A stretch of 64,000 nt of DNA from Prinsepia uniflora (taxonomy: Eukaryota > Streptophyta > Magnoliopsida > Rosales > Rosaceae), in assembly GCA_032719365.1 (NCBI GenBank), contig CM064868.1, positions 11,876,235 through 11,940,234 of the forward strand, in the 5' to 3' direction. A program made the position numbers and the translations under genes. Below, piece after piece: positions 1 to 13,167 of this stretch (its first letter is position 1; each line of letters starts with the position of its first letter). Below the pieces are notes generated by a model that was not told where the DNA came from, did not search any database, and saw nothing but the letters and a program-made list of their open reading frames with translations.

Positions 1-60
1 TTACTTCATAAGCATAAAAAATCCATATCAAACAGAAACTATATGAAATATCATACAATC

Positions 61-335
61 AAAACCCTAAATCCTAAACCTAAACCCAAACCCTAAACCT
101 ATACAGCCTATACTTAAACCTTAAACCCTAAACCCTAATCCAAACCTAAACATACTGCTTAAACCTAAACCATAAACCATAAACCTAAACATAAATCTAA
201 ACCTAAACCTAAATTATAAACCTAAACCATAAACCTAAGCTTAAACATAAACCTACTGCTCTAAACCTATTACCTAAACCTAAATCCTAACCGAACAACC
301 TAAACCTCCAGGCTAAACCTAATGTTTAAACATAT
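61..335. repeat. Degenerate interstitial telomere-like repeats
   Basis: Many short units read CCCTAAA, CCTAAAC or close variants, interspersed with decayed copies such as CATAAAC. CCCTAAA is the plant telomere repeat on this strand. The units are heavily mutated and spacing is irregular, so this looks like an old interstitial tract and not a functional chromosome end. It may also be a telomere-like simple repeat that arose locally. Confidence 0.65.
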
Positions 336-2530
336 AGTTTGAACCAAAAGCCAATATCATAGTCCCATTCCCTATCACAATATCAATTATAATACAAAAT
401 ACTCATATATAGTCTTTGTTTCAACCCTAAACCCTTTAATCCGAAATGCCTAACATTTCAATATCAATTTTGAAAGTTTTACCTCTAATATAAAAGACTT
501 CTAAAATGCCCATCCATGAACCCCACACACTGACATAACCACAACCCATTTTCCAAAGCCCGTACTCAAAACCTATTTTGTTCACATCCACCAACAGCTA
601 ACAACCAAATCCACTAACAACAAAGAAAACTTAAACAATTCGAAGTGGAAAACATTGCACATTGCACACAAACACCAAAAAAATTTAGGCTAATTTATTC
701 CTAACTTCCAATTCAAACCAATATTTCAAAATTTCGAATTTAAATCCCTAACTTACCATATCGAGGTTGTCGTGCTCCAGGCTTTCGAGCGATTGTCATT
801 TTTATCCCGTTGGTGTCGTCTCCCTGTTCGATTTAAGCCCTAAACCGAAATTCAATGGATTGAAGCTCGTTTGAATGTCCTCTTCCTTTTCCCTCTTCTC
901 CGAAATCGCCCAAATCCCCAGCCCTAGAATTCCCAATTCGCAAAAATGTCGTGCTCTGATCCACGTCGTTATGGTGGGGGACCACGAGCAGCCCATCTAA
1001 TTGTCACATAGGTGCTACATAGGTGCCATATAAACACCAGTGCCGTCGTTACTAACAGGGGGTAACAGATGGAGCAACGGTGTTAACATAAATGCAGTTG
1101 TGGCAACACATTGGAATTAAATCCGTTTTGAGGAGTAAAGTGACACTTAATGTCCAGTTAGGGGAGCAAAGTGAGTAATAAGTCTTATATTTTTATAGGC
1201 TACCATTAGTCACAAAATAAATTTAAGGAAACAAATATATAGAAATTGAGTTTTTTTTTTTCTTTTAAACTCTAATGTTTTGAGAAACAACATCTCCCAC
1301 ATGTGGAACTATAAATCGCCTGAAACTTGTGAAGTTGCTACGTAATCCATAATTCTCATACCCCTAGAATAAGCGACAACAGTATATCACGATCTCTGTA
1401 TTAATTTAATAGTTAAATATATTAAATAATTTGATTAATGTTAGTAATAAATAAACTCCCACCAATTTATTTATTATTATTATAATTAATAATAAGTGTT
1501 TTCTTCTAATAAAGTTACGGATTAAACACTATTTTTTTCAACCAATTAGACGTGAGCTTTATTATAAATAGACGGTTTCATCTTATTTCTAGAGGTAATT
1601 TAAAACTCATGCTAAATTATAACAATTTATTCCCTCGATTAAATTAATTTAGGTATCAGGATATTCTTGATTGAACCACCTACTTCGGAATTCAACCATA
1701 ACCATTTTTATCTTTTTCTACTATATCATAGATTGAGAATGAATTTTATAAGTTTAAATGATTTATGCATCAACAAAAAAGGAAAAATAACAACATGGTA
1801 ACACTAAATACAAACTATTCACCGAGTTCACCACACAACACAAAAAACTATCCACAAAAGGGCAATATTTGTATATAGAAAAGTTAAAAGACAATATGAG
1901 TGATACCTCCCACCTTCAATCATGGAAGTTCTAACTTCAACAACAAATTGTCAACATTTCATTAAATAGTGCATTGCAATTGAATATGAAATTGGAGTTT
2001 AAAGAAAACTTATAGTGCAATGACTTATGAATATAACATATTGTATTGAACGTTAAGAAACGAAAATAAAATTTAATTATTACTAATCATATTACTTCAA
2101 TCATTACTAAAAACAAAGAAAAACCAAAAGAAAGAAAGGCAGCAGTGCAGCACACATTGCACAATAAAATGGTCCAAAGCAAGTGGACGACAATCCTCCA
2201 AGCCTCCAAGCCTCCACGCCTCCACGCCTCCACGCCTCTACGCCTCCAAGCCTCTACGCCTCCAACTTTAAAGGAGACAAAAAGAAAATACATAGCAAAA
2301 ATATATCATATTTTTCATGCCCATAATTTAACACAACAATCCACATATACACAAATTACAGTATAGAAATTCCTGCAGGAGTCTATCACAAACTTTGAAG
2401 AGCTATCCAATTTGAATTTTTTTTTAAATTTATTTATTTAAAATTTTGATTTTTGTAGAATTAGAAATTTAATTGGTTTTAAATGCATCCAAGGGAAGAA
2501 AAAAAAAATCATATTGAGAGCCATATAATA
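336..2530. other. AT-rich intergenic DNA upstream of the SAPS gene
   Basis: No supported gene is seen here. Open frames are short and without recognisable domains. The stretch 1000-1190 has the look of a relic of a plant DNA transposon end, but no terminal repeat or target duplication could be paired. A small 8-base tandem array lies at 2196-2267. Confidence 0.5.
2196..2267 (+). repeat. 8-base minisatellite, nine units
   Basis: Nine consecutive 8-base units follow the pattern CTCCAAGC / CTCCACGC / CTCTACGC, with the last unit CTCCAACT. The array is GC-rich within AT-rich DNA, about 570 bases before the SAPS start codon. It creates small open frames on both strands that are by-products of the repeat. 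Confidence 0.8.
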
Positions 2531-2839
2531 ATTCAACCCCTTGTGTAATTCCATTTCGTCTCCAATATCTCTCTCTTACCCCACGTCCGCGATTGCAGGC
2601 CTTTGGGCGCTTCTTCTATCTCTGTGTGCCCCTCGATATAGATCCAATCGAATCCGCGGCTTCCAATTTGTAGGGTTTCGAATCGTATGCTGGGATCACT
2701 TGGCTGTTTGGGGTGGTTTGGCAATTGGTGAATCCTCGGCTGGGGATTTTGTGCGTGGGCGATAGGGTTCGTTTTATCTGGTTTCGCAGATCCAACTTTA
2801 GTCCCGCTCGCGTAGGCCATTTCCGCTTCTTAATTCACC

Positions 2840-5800
2840 ATGTTTTGGCGTATGGCGGGATTGTCCACTGCGTCTCCGGTGAGTTATGCAACGTCGTTTT
2901 TTGGTTTATGTTTTTGCCATTAGGTGTGGTGGTACAGTATTCGATTTTTAGTGATATATTTGGATTGAATACTGGTGGGGTTTTATTGATATGTTTTAAT
3001 TCACTGTTTGTTTGGTGAGAAAATGTGGGATCAGAGATAGAAATTTGGAATGTTGGATCCCAGGAAGTATTGTTTTGTTCTGTTGTATCACTTTTGTGCC
3101 AACGCTGGGGGCTTGGTAATTGAGGTTCTATTTGAAATTGGTCTAGGTGCCATTTCCTAAGGAATGTATTGGAGCCAAATTTGGGGTCAGTGGTTTAGTG
3201 ACAACCAATTGTTTTATTAGTACAAACTCTGTAACATGTCACTGTAGTCGGCATTAAGTCCGTTGTCCATTTTGATGTTAGGTTATACCGATTTTATTGG
3301 AGTTATGGGTAAATGCAATTGAAAATATCTATTATACTGTGAAGGTTGGGAACTAGTGAGAGCGTCTTTAGAACTAAGTTGCTTTTGGTTTAGAAAATAG
3401 TGCTTTTTCGTTATATTGCCATTTAGTACTCTTACCAGGAGTGATTTAGGATTTCTTCAGGTTAGGAGTCCTTTTGGAACTCCTTCCTCTGTTCCAATTT
3501 GGAGAATTTTACCATTTATAGATGATTGTTCTAGAACCAGGTCTTGTAAGCAAAAATGGTGGTTTTCAAAATCAGGACATGATTACAGAAAGACTTAAAA
3601 TTTCCGTTGAAATTTGGACATGACTTTGCATGCTCTGTTTCTAACATGTTACACTGGGATTTTTTGTGGGTTGTAAAATTAGGACACAAATAAAATTAGC
3701 TTAAGACTCCTTCAAGTATCATTTATCTGCTCTAAATTGTAGCTGCTGTTATCCCCTTCCCTAGCCGCTCGGAGATGGTCTCCATTTGTCACCTATGCTT
3801 GTTAGTTGATTTGGGTGGTTTGCACTAGCACTTTTCCATAATATGGATGGCTTGAGCTTTGCTCTTTATTTTCTAGCCAAACTTCTGCTTCGTACATTTC
3901 TTATTTTGTTTATCTTTCAGGTGGAGACCATTTTGGACAAGGATAATTTCACGTTGGAAGAGCTTCTTGATGAAGATGAAATTATTCAAGAATGCAAAGC
4001 TCTTAATGGCCGCCTAATCAATTTGTAATGCTTTTACCTTTATCAGGACCTTTATTACTTTTTTTTGTTTAACCATTGTTCCTCAATGAATGAGTTAATA
4101 TAGGATTCCTATTTCTATGCTTAGTGTCTTTGTTTGAGTGATTCTTGTCATTCATTTGTCAAGAATGATCTTATGGTTTCTTTCCAGCAGATAAATGGGT
4201 CTAAGGTGAAAGCGGAAATTGAATACATCCTTGTCATAGTCGTTCTCAAAAAGATTTGAGTGATTTCGGGTTTTGATCTTGGACACTGCTATTGGCAGAT
4301 GCACTTCTATTTGTTTTCTTTTGCTTCATTTTCTATCTAGATGGAATGTATTAAGTCTTTTTAGAATTTTGTTACCATCCAGTTGGGAATGCAAGTAATT
4401 TAGTTTTTCCAAAGTCCCTTTCTCAGGCCATAAAGGTGAAATTTTCTTCAGATTCTATTTCTTCTTAAAAATTTGACTTGTAGTGGTTTCTGTGGTTATT
4501 AGTTGCATTGTGTTTCTTTTCTATGCTTAAGCATCTAAAAAGCTCTTAATAATTCAAGCTCAGTTATTTTATTTAAATTTGTCCTGCCTTGTGTGACAGT
4601 TTGCGAGAAAGAGTCCAGGTTGAGCAGCTCATCCGATACATCGTTGAAGAAGCTCTTGAGGATGCTGAAAAGAGGCGAACTTTTAAGTAGGTTTTCTGAA
4701 ATGAGCTTTTATGCTTTTCTGTAACTGTGATTGATCGTGGTTGTTCACTGTGTATACAGATTTCCTTTTATTGCTTGTGAGATTTTTACCTGTGAAGTTG
4801 ACATTATACTGAAAACATTGGTGGAGGATGAGGAGGTTAGATACTCTTGACTATTCAATCTCACTCCTCTGGTTGATAGTTTTAAGAATGTATAGACAAT
4901 TCAACTTTTGATTCACTTGGTTATGTCCATTTTGGCAGTTAATGAACTTATTGTTCTCTTTTTTGGAACAAGATCATTCGCACAGCACACTATTGGCTGG
5001 GTACTTCAGCAAGGTATTTATTTAACTGAAATTCTATATGTTATGGCTTGAAAGTGAGTTTACCAATTATGTGATTATGCATGTTTACTTGAGGTTCCCC
5101 CCTCCCCCCACCCCCCCTCTTTTTGTGAAAAGAAAAATATATTTTTGGATGAGATTTCCATATTTTAACTGGGTTTGACATTTCCTAATTTTTCCTTGTA
5201 GGTTGTCATTTGCCTGCTGTTGCGGAAGGCGGTTCCCTTTCTGCACTATATTCAGGTAAGGCCACCATTAAGTTTTTATTTTTTTTAGAAAAATCCCTTT
5301 TTCTTAAGCGTTAAAATTTTGAATTTGTGTTACATGTCCCATTGGCGTCTTTATTGCACATTCTGTTGGATCATGGGAAAATATAATGAAAAATCAAATA
5401 AGTTGTACCTATGGTCTATGGCTATTTCACAAAAATGGCGAGGTTGTTGGAAATTTTTTAACTTGATAATTTGGCTTGTTGACCCTTTGACTACTTGTCT
5501 TCTTTGTATTGTATTTTTTAGCTGATGCACTTTTCTTATCTTCTCATCCAGGGACACCAGGATATTGTCAAAAAGCTAGTTGACCTGATTGGAATTACAT
5601 CCATAATGGAGGTTGGTTGTTGATCACATATGTTCCTTTTGTATTTTGGCTTCTGCAGTAATCCCGTTTAACCTGTTAAGAGTAGTTTGCATTTTCTTAT
5701 TTTAAGAAGCATCTTCGACTTTTGAATCTAGGCATTTTTCATCTATTTACTTTGAATCTAAGCATTTAAAATCAGTTAATTTAAATTCTAGTGTTTGGAT

Positions 5801-8800
5801 TATATTTTTAACAGCAAGAATTTCAATATGGATTTAAATAAAATATTCAATCAAGTTATTGTAGGTAAATCATGACAATAGTGATAATTCCATCCCAAAA
5901 AAAGAGAAATTCTTTGTCAAAGGCATATAATTTTTCTATTCACTTTCTTACCGATTTTCTTTTTCCCCGAACAATCAATCTCCTTTTCTCCGAACACCCA
6001 AATCTCCTTCATACTTCATATCTGATTCATTTTTTTTTTAAAAAAAAGAGAGAGAGATGACCCTGAGAATAGGAGAGAGAGGGGTACATACCACAAAAAG
6101 AGATAATTGGGGGGGTGGGGAGAGAGAGAGAAGTGAGTCGGAGATGGAGAGAAAAAACAAATACAGAAAGAAGTGAGATAGACAGTGGAGGAGGATGTGG
6201 TGGTTTTGTGAACTAATTACTAACTAGTTTTAAAAGTTATATCAAACCCATAGATTTGGGCTTAGGAGATCCATAGTGAATTTGACTCAAGTCCGAATCC
6301 TTATAACTACATTAAATCAAACAGTTGAATTTGTATCTGGAGGTTCAAATCCAAATCCATACTAATCCAAAAGGACCCTAAGAGAGATCTTTGTTGGCTG
6401 CTAAATATTGGTGTGATTTTTATTGGATCTTTTCAGTTAGGCTCGCTGCTTCTTGAAAATCCAATTTATATGTGTACAGGTTTTGATACGTCTGGTTGGT
6501 GCTGATGAACACATGTATAGCAACTATACGGAGGCAATGCACTGGATACAAGATACAGATGTGCTAGAGATGATTGTGGACAAATTCAGCTCCTCAGTAT
6601 GTGACTCATTTTACATATAAGTTATATATATTAGATGAATTATCCATGCAATGGTGGGCATAAACTTTCACTTACTTATTTATCCTTGTTATTATTCAAG
6701 TTTTTGGAGATAAAGGTATGTAACCACTAACTTACTATTTCTTGTTCACAGAAGATGTTGCTGCAACCTAATTAATTTAAAGAGAAAAAGGAAAAGCCGT
6801 GCAATTTTGAATTTCTTGTTGGAATAAAAATTTTACACTTTCATTTATTTATTTATCCTTATTATTATTCTTCAAGTTTTGGAGATAAAGATATGTAACC
6901 ATTAACTTTCTATTCCTTGTTCACGGAAGATGTTGCTGCAACCTAATTAATAAAGAGATAAAAGGAAAAGCCGTGCAATTTTGAATTTCTTGTCGGAATA
7001 AAAATTTAGCCTAGGTGTTCTTTTTTTGTAAGTTTTTTTGTATTAGTAGTCTCAAGATGATATATTTGCTGCTCTTCAAGAACGTTTAGTATCAATGGGC
7101 AATCTCTTATGAGGATGATTCTACAGGATTCTCCTGAAGTGCACACTAATGCAGCAGAGACACTTTGTGCTATAACACGGTTTGCTCCCCCTGGGCTTTC
7201 TTCTAAAATCTCCAGCCCAAGGTAGCATTTGTTTTCTTTTATTGACGAGAAGTATATATGCATTTTGGCTTTAGTAACCGTGTTAAAAGTTCATTTTATA
7301 TCGTTTGCAGTTTTATTGGAAGATTGTTTCGGCATGCTTTGGAGGACTTGCGACCAAAATCTGTTCTTGTTAATTCGTTGTCGGTATGCATCTCTTTGTT
7401 AGACCCTAGGAGGTTAACTTTGGGAACATATCATATGTATGGACGTCAAATGACTCATGAATCCACTGTTACTTCGAATCCCGAGACTGTCGTGGGAATG
7501 CTAGAGAGCTTAGGTAAAGCTATCTCCTTTAGAGTATGATACTTCGCTTAGTTTAAGTTTAAGTCATATATGACTGCTGTTCCCACATATTCATGTCCTC
7601 TTGTGATGTTACTAATTCCCTTTTTTTTTTTTTGCGATAGGAAATTTGGAGATATTTTTTTCCTTTTGCCTGTATAAGTAGCTTCTATTACAAGAAACTA
7701 AATACTGATCAGGCTTCTATCCTTAGGTGATTTGCTGAAGCTATTGGATGTTTCATCGGTGGACAATACACTGCCAACTACATATGGAAAGTTACAACCA
7801 CCTCTTGGAAAACATCGGTTAAAGGTGAATTCATGTTCTCAAAGTTTTCATTGCTCTAATTCAAGAATTTCTAAATTATTGCTTTATTTATTTTGAATCT
7901 TTTTCCATTGAAGGTTTCCTCTATGATTGGACTGCGTGTTCTTCCAACTATCACTTAGGGTGATATTTTTATCTTTATTCTGCTAACACTGAACTTGGTT
8001 CTTCTCAGATTGTGGAGTTTATTTCAGTTTTACTTGCCGTTGGTAGTGAAGCTGCCAAGAAGGAATTGATGCACCTCGGAGCAGTACAAAGAATTTTAGA
8101 CTTGTTTTTTAAGTAAGTTTAGAAGTTTTCATGTTTGATAAAGAGCAATTTGATACAAGGCTTTATTCCCTGATTCTATTACTGTTCCAGGTACCCATAT
8201 AACAACTTTTTACATCACCACATAGAGAACATAATAGTATCATGTTTGGAAAGCAAGAATGCTCCTCTTGTTGAACATCTTCTTCGTGAGTGTGAGCTCA
8301 TTGGAAAAATAATTGAGGCAGAAAAGAATTTCACATTGGCAGCTGATTCTGACAAGGTGGTCGTCCATGGTTTTTTAAATTATTATTACCGTTCTCCCAG
8401 TTAGTTTTATGTGTTTTCCATCCACCTGTAGTCTTTTGAAACACTATTTAACATTATTCTATTTTTCTTTCAGCCAACGGTTCCTACTGAGGGTAGAGCC
8501 CCACCCAGAATAGGGAATATAGGGCATTTAACCCGTATATCCAACAAACTCATTCAGCTTGGGAATAACAATAGTGAGATTCAGGCACAGCTGCAGGTTT
8601 GTATTATTTATTTATATTTATATTTGACGCTCTTGAAATTAAATGCAATAAAGTTAGTTAGAAGTGAAGCATTCTCTGGATTGAACCCCTGTCTTAGTGG
8701 TTCCCGCTTCCCGGCCACCTTTCATGGGTTGTGCCCCCAGGGAGCTTTGCTATATAATTTTACGTGATTATCAAAAGTATGATGTTATTTGAAAATTTAG

Positions 8801-11275
8801 TCAGCGCAACTGTTTCTGAAGTTGAAAAGTGATACCCATTTGCTGACACCGGTATTTGTTGCATTTATGCTACAGTTCCTTGTTATTACTAGGTCATCAT
8901 GATTTCCTTTATGTTCCATATATGTTACATTTTTCTGTACAACTCCGTGTTTTATCTGTACACTTTCTATGTACATTTATGCTACAACTCCTTGTCGGTA
9001 CAGCTGCTGACCGTATGTAGTTACTACCAACTAAATGAATCATCCGTGTGGCCTACTGCTTTTTCTCAGAGTTATCAGTAGAGTTGTATTTGTCTTAACA
9101 GGAAAACAGTGAGTGGACAGACTGGCAAACAAATGTCTTATCCAAGCGCAATGCATTGGAGAATGTCTATCAGTGGGCCTGTGGGTATGTTATTTTCCCC
9201 GAAAAAATAGTTGGGTCTTCCATCTCACATATATTGTTGATATGCAAGTGCATGTTCTGAGTAAAGCTTAAGTAAATCACTTTTGTCTTCAGTGGACACT
9301 GAAAACATAGAAGTGTTGTTTGTTTTCTAGTACAACCTTTGTACGCAGTTCACTAAGCCCGTATTGGCCTATCAATGTGACTTCTTTCATTTCTTACTTT
9401 CTGTCCTGATTTCTTGTTTTTGTCTCTCTAATTATGTTGCCAATCAATTAATAGGAGGCCAACAGCATTACATGATCGAAATAGGGATAGTGATGATGAT
9501 GATTACCAAGATAGAGATTATGATGTTGCAGCCCTTGCAAATAACTTAAGCCAGGCTTTTCGATATGGCATTTACAGCAATGATGAGCTAGATGAGGTAC
9601 CCCTTGGAATCTTCTGTGTTAGTTTGTAATTGAATTGAATGATTGATTTAGGACACAATTTTTTCTTTTCATTCCCTGTGCGTAATTTTATTTATGAACG
9701 ACCATTTTTATTATTCGATCAACTAATTGGAAAATGTACTTTCATGTTTTAGGGCCATGGCTCTCTTGAACGAGGTGATGAGGTATGAAGTCTACTTCCA
9801 ATTTTTGCTCTTCTATGAGTTCTATCATTTCTTTGTTAATATGGTAAGGCCGTCTGAGTCCTCTGCATGAGCGTAAATATCAGGTGTTAAAAGTGTACTA
9901 AATTCCATTACTTGTTATTTCTTTTTCTGTTGGGAGTGTTTTGGGGTTGACCGAGAAACTGTCCCTTGTCGAATGTTGACTTTTGGGTATTAACTGGTGG
10001 CTTTAATCCAGTCTTCGGTTATAAAATATGTAACATAATGCTTGCTTACCATAATAGATATGTTTTTTATAATTAATAAGTTTCCCACTAGAGTTTTATA
10101 TTCTTAGGTTGACCATGACAAGGTTCCCTTGGCATCGTCATGCAGGATGTCTACTTTGATGATGAATCTGCTGAAGTTGTCATTTCTTCACTGCGTTTGG
10201 GAGATGACCAAGAGAGGTGAGTGGAATGTCCTTTGATCTTTAATTCAAACTATTGGATATTTGGAAAAACAGTATTGCAGTATTAAGTTTTTTATCCGAA
10301 GCTTGACTAGTTTTGTGGAGTTTCATCGGCATAGGTTAGTCAAACCCAAGAATGACATCATCTGTCAAGAAAATTTGTTCTATTGGTCTGGTCTACATGC
10401 AACGTGCATCAAAATTAGAACTTCAAATAGATTTTTTCAAGTTTCTGTACGCAGTCCTTATTTTACCCTCTGTTCTTTTTGGCTTTGAATGCCAGTTTGA
10501 AGAAGATAATTGGCTTCTCATGTTGTTCCCGTGCTTAGTTCTTTGCTCCGGTTGTCTGACAGTGAGCGTAGGCTTATGAGTGAAATTTTGGGTTTTAAGG
10601 TGGTGTTCGGCTTATGTCTAGAATCTCTAGAATATATGAAAGGTTTCTGCTTATGTCTATAATCTTTTGCTCTGAACTCTTTGATATGGTTGCTGTTTTA
10701 ATTGCAGTGGGTCTCTCTTTACAAATTCCAACTGGTTTGCATTTGAAGATGATAGAGCTGCTGCTGATCGCTCAACGGGATCTCTTGCTTCTCCATCGCC
10801 AAATACGGCGGAGTTGAATGTTTCCAATGGTGGTGGCAATGATGATGTCATTGTTGGTGAAGATGATGACTTAGTTGATACCACAACATCTACTGAACCG
10901 GGAACGAAACCTGTAGATTCAGAAGAAAAAGTGCCCAACACCTCACCAGAATTAGGTTCCACTGAAACTGACAAACCACCTGAGTGGGTAGAGTGGAGGG
11001 AGAATTCGGACTCTGGGGAACCATCCGAAACCCTACCAAACGGTGAGCCTCAAACAGAATCGCCATCATCCTCTGAACCTTTGATAAGCAATGATGAGAC
11101 TGCAACTACTGCACATAAACCCGAATCAGCCGATGAGGTAATTTCAAAGCCTTCTGGGGATGCAAATTCTGATTCAACCGCTCCTGATGCTGTGGCAAAG
11201 GATGTGGAAACAAAAGACACTTCTGAAGCAACTCCGGCTCTTGGTGAAAAAGATGGCAAGGAAGAAGGGAACTAA
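2840..11275 (+). CDS. SAPS-domain PP6/SIT4 phosphatase-associated protein
   Basis: Regulatory (scaffold) subunit of the PP6/SIT4-type Ser/Thr phosphatase, the plant SAPS-domain-like family. I assign 19 coding exons: 2840-2878, 3921-4024, 4600-4686, 4760-4835, 4939-5013, 5202-5255, 5552-5611, 6480-6596, 7127-7221, 7311-7513, 7727-7824, 8009-8112, 8191-8356, 8474-8596, 9102-9184, 9455-9596, 9753-9782, 10146-10216, 10708-11275. All junctions are GT-AG and phases agree, giving 764 codons plus stop. The start MFWRMAGLSTASP is the family's conserved N terminus, and DNFTLEELLDEDEIIQECK follows in exon 2. The SAPS helical-repeat domain covers about residues 20-470. An acidic stretch (SDDDDYQDRDYD) lies near residue 510, and the last 190 residues are an acidic, Ser/Thr-rich disordered tail. 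The frame is intact, so the gene is probably functional. Transcription probably starts near 2530. Exon ends are read by eye. Confidence 0.93.
5612..6479 (+). other. SAPS intron 7, long, with possible transposon relic
   Basis: This 868-base intron holds simple-sequence tracts (GA-rich around 6045-6190, T- and A-rich runs around 6030) and a segment near 6240-6380 with the repeated words of a small DNA transposon. I could not pair terminal repeats or a target duplication, so it stays unclassified. Confidence 0.4.
6664..7009 (+). repeat. Two-copy tandem duplication inside SAPS intron 8
   Basis: Two adjacent copies of about 173 bases (6664-6836 and 6837-7009) share ACTTTCA at the start, the word GATGTTGCTGCAACCTAATT in the middle and GCCGTGCAATTTTGAATTTC near the end, with scattered substitutions and small gaps. 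Both lie inside the intron between the exons ending at 6596 and starting at 7127, so coding is unaffected. Confidence 0.85.
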
Positions 11276-12050
11276 TGTAAATTCTTAATGGCCAGTTAGT
11301 TAACAGGGCTAACTCATTACTCCACGACATTGATCTCGGGTGGGAAGTTGAATCTAGACGATGCTGGTTGTTTTGGCTAGGCGAGATCGAGATTGTACTT
11401 ATAGGGCCTTAGGGCATCGAAGTTAGAAGTCTCAGTGTTGTTGAATAGGCTGATATTTTTAACCTCCTCACCTGTTAAGAAATCGATTGATCTGCTCTCT
11501 CCCTCTGCCCATTCCCATTCCCTTTCCCCATTCCCCCTTTCTTGTCAAACACTGAATGAGGAAAAGGGAAGGGCTGGTTGGTTCTCGTTTGGCGGACAAA
11601 CTTCGTTGGTAGCAAATAATTTATGATGTTTCATCAATTGTCTAAAGCTAGGTTTACACAATTTGGATTTTCATGTATCTTTAGCAAGGACCTGTCAATA
11701 TAATATAATTTGCCCTCTCTTCCACTCCCTCTCTCTCCCTTTCTCTGAAGGTGAAAATTGATTCTGGAAATATGAGTTCATTGAGTTTGATGCTTTTTAA
11801 TTTCTTAGATATCACAGTTCCAGTCGTTTCTAGTTTCTCTACCTTTGAACTGAGTTAAATTAGCATGAGTTTATACAACGAGTTGTTGGAATGGGTTCGT
11901 GCTGAATTATTAATTTATGTAGTGATACACCTAATACGTCTAGTTTATACGAGTGGATGTACTGTTTTTTTTTTTCTTTTCATTTTTAGGTAATATCCAG
12001 AAATATCTATTTATATTGTAATTATAAAGATCGAAGTGGGTGTAGATTTG
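11276..12050 (+). other. SAPS 3' flank and intergenic DNA
   Basis: Presumed 3' untranslated region followed by intergenic sequence. Nothing coding is supported. An AT-rich word at 11700-11710 could be part of a plant polyadenylation region, but no single signal stands out. Confidence 0.4.
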
Positions 12051-12646
12051 TAGAGAATGAATTTGGAGTCATGAGGCTCATAAGAATTTTAGAGTAATTT
12101 TTTTTATAGTAGCGTTAATGTGAATTCTTTCAAGATGATATTAGGGATTCAAAATTTAATTATTTTTTCGAAGTTTTAAGGTTTGATTTTAGAATTATAA
12201 CGTTTTGATGAACCATATCATTTGATATTATGAGTTGATAGAAAAAATTTCAAAATTTCTTTGCTAGTTTAATTTTCTTATGATAAGGTTAATGCAAACA
12301 TTAACAATACGAGTTCGGGGTTTTGAAATTCGAGTTTTTTTTTTCTTTCAGAATTTCAAGTTTGGGATTTTGAGTTATAAGGTTAATATCAACTAACATT
12401 TAATTACAGTTTGGAACTTTTTTTTTTTAGTTTGATTTTTCAACGGTAAGGTTGAAGTGAGCTCCCACAACATTATATTGGAGTTTCGAAGTTTTTTTTC
12501 TCCAAAATTTTCACTTTGGATTTTGTAGTTACAACATTCATATAAATTGTATTACGAATGGGAGAAACAATTTTGATTATTCTACATTTTTTGTTTCGTT
12601 TCCTAGGTAAGGTTGATGTGAATTCATAATATGAGATTAGAGTTTC
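12050..12646 (-). repeat. Satellite-like AT-rich array, left arm
   Basis: Diverged units whose reverse complement matches the array at 17136-18930. Shared words on this strand include AAGGTTGATGTGAATTC, GGTTTTGAAATTCGAG and TTTGGATTTTG followed by an ACAACATTCATAT-type block. About four units remain. The two arms are in opposite orientation and flank a cluster of LTR and LINE sequence. Confidence 0.65.
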
Positions 12647-13167
12647 AATAGGTCAAGACTTCCCGGAGGCTTTAGATTACAGTTTGGGTTTTGAGCGATC
12701 GGCAGTACTGTGAGTGAACATTTACTTTCATAACTGTGATGCATGCATATTTACATATTTTCCTGGTTTTATGACATGGTTTGGATGTCTATGATATGAT
12801 TATATGATATTATTTGATTTCTGGATAAAATGCTAGGTTTTTGGCATATATATATATATATATATTTGATTGTGATTTTCTGGACACAAGATTTACTGAT
12901 GGTTTTGGAAACCGGATTATGGGTGGTGCCCAGGAGGTAAATGTTTTGGGCTGGTGCCATGGTCAAAAAGTATTTTGGTTTATTTATGGTCATGTTTTCT
13001 GGTTGGGTCAACCTCAAGCGATTGGATCGTTATTCCGAAGTTGGACTCTGATGATTCCCATGGACGGGCTCAAATGTGATAGAGTTGGACTCCGCAGGAG
13101 TCATGGTTGTCTACTGGTAGTACATATGAGATGCTAATTGGACTAGCAAGCTGGTTGGACTAGCGAG
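12647..13167 (+). mobile_element. Truncated LTR fragment (long-LTR family)
   Basis: The order of landmarks (GTGAGTG followed by a GATGCATGCATAT block, then a TTGGACTAGC subrepeat) parallels the middle part of the long LTRs elsewhere in the window, and the TTGGACTAGCGAG subrepeat recurs inside the neighbouring LTR at 15150-15220. It ends where a fresh LTR start (TGTAACGACCCGTCCC) begins. It is probably the remains of an older copy. A short AT microsatellite lies at 12845-12866. Confidence 0.4.

Noticed and set aside
802..996. 64-codon minus-strand frame near the left end
   Set aside because: Short, no domain, and in a region that looks like transposon-derived intergenic DNA. I could not link it to a gene.
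2145..2366. Open frames over the 8-base minisatellite
   Set aside because: They are produced by the repeat; the translated sequence is repetitive on both strands.
5872..6390. Possible MITE in SAPS intron 7
   Set aside because: The style of sequence is suggestive, but terminal repeats and a target duplication could not be paired.
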